Shown here: one piece after another, positions 22,197 to 24,344 of the stretch
Position numbering within the stretch: position 1 is the stretch's first letter
How the letters are laid out: each line of letters begins with the position of its first letter
DNA from: Candidatus Rifleibacteriota bacterium
GTDB lineage: Bacteria > UBP17 > UBA6191 > JACPRK01
Assembly: GCA_016213865.1 (NCBI GenBank)
Contig: JACQZL010000084.1
Location: 21,962-46,305, forward strand
Length of the DNA stretch: 24,344 nt
Direction: 5' to 3'
Notes under the pieces: model-generated
The model's input: only the letters and a program-made list of their open reading frames with translations
Database searches by the model: none
What the model was told of the DNA's origin: nothing
Made by a program: the position numbers and the translations under genes

Positions 22197-22246
22197 CCTC
22201 GGGGAGCCGGTTGCGCGAGACAACCTGCCCGGCCGGTTCCCCGAGG
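22197..22246 (+). terminator. Long hairpin after ssb, candidate terminator
   Basis: CCTCGGGGAGCCGG (22197-22210) pairs with CCGGTTCCCCGAGG (22233-22246), 14 pairs with one G-U, 10 bp after the ssb stop. There is no T-run, so termination is plausible but not certain. Confidence 0.5.
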
Positions 22247-22457
22247 GCTCCGGGCGACGCCAGGAACCCAAGGTCGGGGACTTCGCACCATCCGGCGACT
22301 GGACTTGAAGTCTCCAACTTGCACTCTCCTGTCCTCTGCTTCTCGGTTGGCCTGCCATCCGGAACTGTAGAGACAGAGAACAGAAGAGCTCGAACTCGAA
22401 ATCGAGCGCCGACAGCCGAAACCGTCGCGCCATGCGAAGCGGAGCGGGAGTAGGGGG
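22247..22457. other. Convergent intergenic spacer, nothing recognised
   Basis: Between ssb and the oppositely oriented ATPase gene the sequence is visibly less GC-rich (about 22300-22400). It shows only a small hairpin GCTCGA (22388-22393) / TCGAGC (22402-22407). I see no gene here. Confidence 0.5.
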
Positions 22458-24077
22458 TCAGAAAGCCCCGCCGCCGTCCTTGGCCATGAAGATGCTGGCG
22501 GGCAGGTGCATGCCGTGGGCCTCGAGCTTCGAGATGAACCTGGGCCTCAGGCCCGTGGGCGTCAGCTTGCCGATGATCTTGCCCGATTCGTCCACGCCCC
22601 GTTGCTCGAAGAGGAAGATGTCCGAGAGGGTGACCACCTCGCCCTCCATACCCTGGACCTCGGTGATGTGGGTGATGCGGCGGCTGCCGTCCTGAAGGCG
22701 GCTCTGCTGGACGATCAGATGGACGGCCGCGGCGATCTGTTCGCGGATGGCCTTCAGCGGGAGGTCCATTCCGCTCATCATCGCCATCGTCTCGAGACGG
22801 CGGATCATGTCGCGGGGCGTGTTCGCGTGGCCCGTGGTCAGTGAGCCGTCGTGGCCGGTGTTCATGGCCTGGAGCATGTCGAGGGCCTCGCCGCCGCGGA
22901 TCTCACCGACGATGATGCGTTCGGGACGCATTCGGAGGCAGTTCTTGACCAACTCGCGGATCGAGATCGTGCCCTTGCCCTCGATGTTGGGCGGTCGCGA
23001 CTCGAGTCGCACCACGTGGATCTTGCGGAGCTGCAATTCGGCTGCGTCCTCGCACGTCACGATCCGCTCGTCGTCGGGGATGAAGTTGGAGAGGATGTTG
23101 AGCGTCGTCGTCTTGCCCGAGCCGGTACCACCCGAGACCACGATGTTGAGGCGCCCGCGAACGCAGGCGTCCAGGAAGTCGGCCATCTCTTGCGTGAGGG
23201 TCCCGAAGCGGACCAGGTCGGAGATGCCCAGTCGTTCTTTCTTGAACTTTCGGATGGTGATCGACGGACCGTCGATGGCCAGCGGCGGGATGATGACGTT
23301 GACGCGGCTGCCGTCGGCGAGGCGGCAGTCGCAGATGGGCTGCATCTCGTCCACGTGCTTGCCGAGCGGGGCCACGATCTTATGGATGATGTGCATCGCG
23401 TGCTCGTTGTTGCGGAACACGTGATTCGTGAGGTGCAGCTTGCCCTTGCGTTCCACGAAGATCTGGCGCGGTCCGTTGACCATCACTTCGTCGACGTCCT
23501 TGTCGCGGAGCAGGACCTCGATCGGGCCAAGGCCGAGGATCTCGTCGAGCACGTCGCCGGCCACGACCTTCTTCTCTTCGGGGGTCGCGGCGAGCTGCCG
23601 CTCCGACTGCACCTGGTCGATGACCTGCTCCACGGCGGTCCGCAAGAAGGCCTGCCGCTCGGAATCGGACATCGCTTCCAGTTCGTTGGCATTCAGGTCC
23701 ATCGCCAGCCGGTCCCGGACCTCGTACGTGAAGGCGAGAAACTCCTGCTGGCGGGGATGAGCGGGGCCGTAGGGATCGCCCAGCGTCGTCGTCCCCGGGG
23801 CAGCCGTGGCAGCCGGAGCCGCGGCTGCAGCCGGGGCCGCCGGAGCGGCTGGCGCTGCAGGGGCCGGCGCCGAAGGAGGAGGCGCCGCAGGTTTGGGGGG
23901 CGCCGGGGGTGGCGGCGGCGGAGCGGCCGGCCGTGGCGGGGGAGGCGCCGCCGGCTGCGGGGCCGTGGCTTGCGGAGGCGGCGGAGGCGGGGCCTTCTGC
24001 GCCGGCGCGGGCGGTTCGGCCTTGGTCACCATGTTCTTGAGTCGGGCCGCCAGACCCGAGGGCCGAGATTCAGCCAT
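22458..24077 (-). CDS. CpaF/TadA-type secretion ATPase
   Basis: 539 residues. The start is ATG at 24077 (- strand), with GGAGG nine bases before it; the open frame extends to 24257 but lacks such a site. After a short N-terminus, residues about 26-105 are an extreme Pro/Ala/Thr-rich low-complexity linker. The CpaF N-terminal helical domain follows, with Gly-Leu-Gly-Pro-Ile-Glu-Val-Leu-Leu, and then Asp-Glu-Val-Met-Val-Asn-Gly. The ATPase core has Walker A Gly-Gly-Thr-Gly-Ser-Gly-Lys-Thr-Thr (about 316-324), an Asp box (Cys-Glu-Asp-Ala-Ala-Glu), Walker B Ile-Ile-Val-Gly-Glu-Ile-Arg-Gly and a His box (Gly-His-Asp-Gly-Ser, then Thr-Gly-His-Ala-Asn). It powers Flp/Tad-type pilus assembly at the inner membrane. 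The gene may be first or alone: no other tad genes lie within the window. Confidence 0.93.
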   Translation of the reverse strand: MAESRPSGLAARLKNMVTKAEPPAPAQKAPPPPPPQATAPQPAAPPPPRPAAPPPPPPAPPKPAAPPPSAPAPAAPAAPAAPAAAAAPAATAAPGTTTLGDPYGPAHPRQQEFLAFTYEVRDRLAMDLNANELEAMSDSERQAFLRTAVEQVIDQVQSERQLAATPEEKKVVAGDVLDEILGLGPIEVLLRDKDVDEVMVNGPRQIFVERKGKLHLTNHVFRNNEHAMHIIHKIVAPLGKHVDEMQPICDCRLADGSRVNVIIPPLAIDGPSITIRKFKKERLGISDLVRFGTLTQEMADFLDACVRGRLNIVVSGGTGSGKTTTLNILSNFIPDDERIVTCEDAAELQLRKIHVVRLESRPPNIEGKGTISIRELVKNCLRMRPERIIVGEIRGGEALDMLQAMNTGHDGSLTTGHANTPRDMIRRLETMAMMSGMDLPLKAIREQIAAAVHLIVQQSRLQDGSRRITHITEVQGMEGEVVTLSDIFLFEQRGVDESGKIIGKLTPTGLRPRFISKLEAHGMHLPASIFMAKDGGGAF

Positions 24078-24197
24078 ACCACGAACCTCCGAAAAGTCTC
24101 GCTTCGATGCCAACGGGCACGAGGTACGGTGCCCCTCGAAGCGTCGGGAGCGATCATAGCCCACCGAGCGGGTCCGGGCAACGGACCCGGTACCGTC

Positions 24198-24233
24198 GGG
24201 AGTGTCCCTGAAACGTGGGAAGCCGCGTCGTCG
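24198..24233 (+). repeat. Partial copy of the 14049-14187 element left end
   Basis: GGGAGTGTCCCTGAAACGTG followed by GGAAGCCGCGTC matches 14049-14089 with scattered substitutions and a small gap. It lies upstream of the ATPase gene, next to repeat family C. Confidence 0.65.
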
Positions 24234-24243
24234 AGTGGCCACG

Positions 24244-24344
24244 GTGCCTGTCTTCAACGCAGCTACGACGGGCCGCCAGCACGCCCCCAGAAGTGAAAAC
24301 GGGCCGTAGGGCTCTGGACCGTGGGGTAGACCGCACCTTCCTTC
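24244..24344 (+). repeat. Direct repeat family C, copy 2 (runs to the window end)
   Basis: Matches 10393-10507, including the terminal block GTGGGGTAGACCGCACC and TTCCTTC, but lacks about 16 bases in the middle. It may continue beyond the window. Confidence 0.85.

Noticed and set aside
24078..24257. Longer N-terminus of the CpaF-type protein
   Set aside because: It runs into repeat sequence at 24198-24233 and lacks a ribosome site, whereas GGAGG precedes ATG 24077.

Overview
This window is dense, high-GC DNA from a bacterium with an outer membrane: a beta-barrel ending in Phe, a twin-arginine Rieske protein, lipoprotein signals and many c-type cytochromes. The mix of respiratory multiheme cytochromes, hybrid histidine kinase, CpaF-type ATPase and numerous palindromic intergenic repeats would fit Acidobacteriota, Myxococcota/Desulfobacterota-like or related uncultured lineages. 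The taxon cannot be fixed from this sequence alone.

Positions 1-10259 form an electron-transfer block, all on the + strand. It begins with the C-terminal part of an outer-membrane beta-barrel, followed by a secreted 14-heme cytochrome. After a repeat-rich gap with a strongly foldable leader comes a giant lipoprotein cytochrome with two parallel (beta-sandwich + 8-heme) halves. Its last heme site is cut off by a -1 frameshift. Three translationally coupled genes follow: a Rieske protein, a b6-type cytochrome b, and a membrane-anchored 11-heme cytochrome that stands where cytochrome c1/f would be expected. Together they read as a quinol-oxidising Rieske/cytochrome b complex feeding about 40 c-hemes towards the cell surface, possibly through the barrel. 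This is inferred from gene order and motifs.

Positions 10260-17074 hold a DMT/EamA transporter, a GH57-like lipoprotein with a C-terminal starch-binding-like region, and a 4-nt-overlapping pair: a NodU/CmcH-type carbamoyltransferase and a radical-SAM-like protein. Positions 17101-19514 hold a REC-PAS-HisKA-HATPase-REC hybrid kinase whose third receiver domain is broken by a deletion and frameshift.

Positions 19515-24344 hold tRNA-Thr(UGU) on the - strand, an unrecognised polytopic membrane protein, an SSB gene preceded by five 10-bp tandem repeats, and a convergent CpaF/TadA secretion ATPase with a long Pro/Ala linker.

Almost every non-coding gap carries members of several small palindromic or terminal-inverted-repeat families. 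Members of related families also sit in frame inside two protein genes (the 11-heme cytochrome and the kinase). The sequence-level surprises are the heme-rich complex, the two frameshift scars, the structured leader at 2840-2913 and this repeat network.
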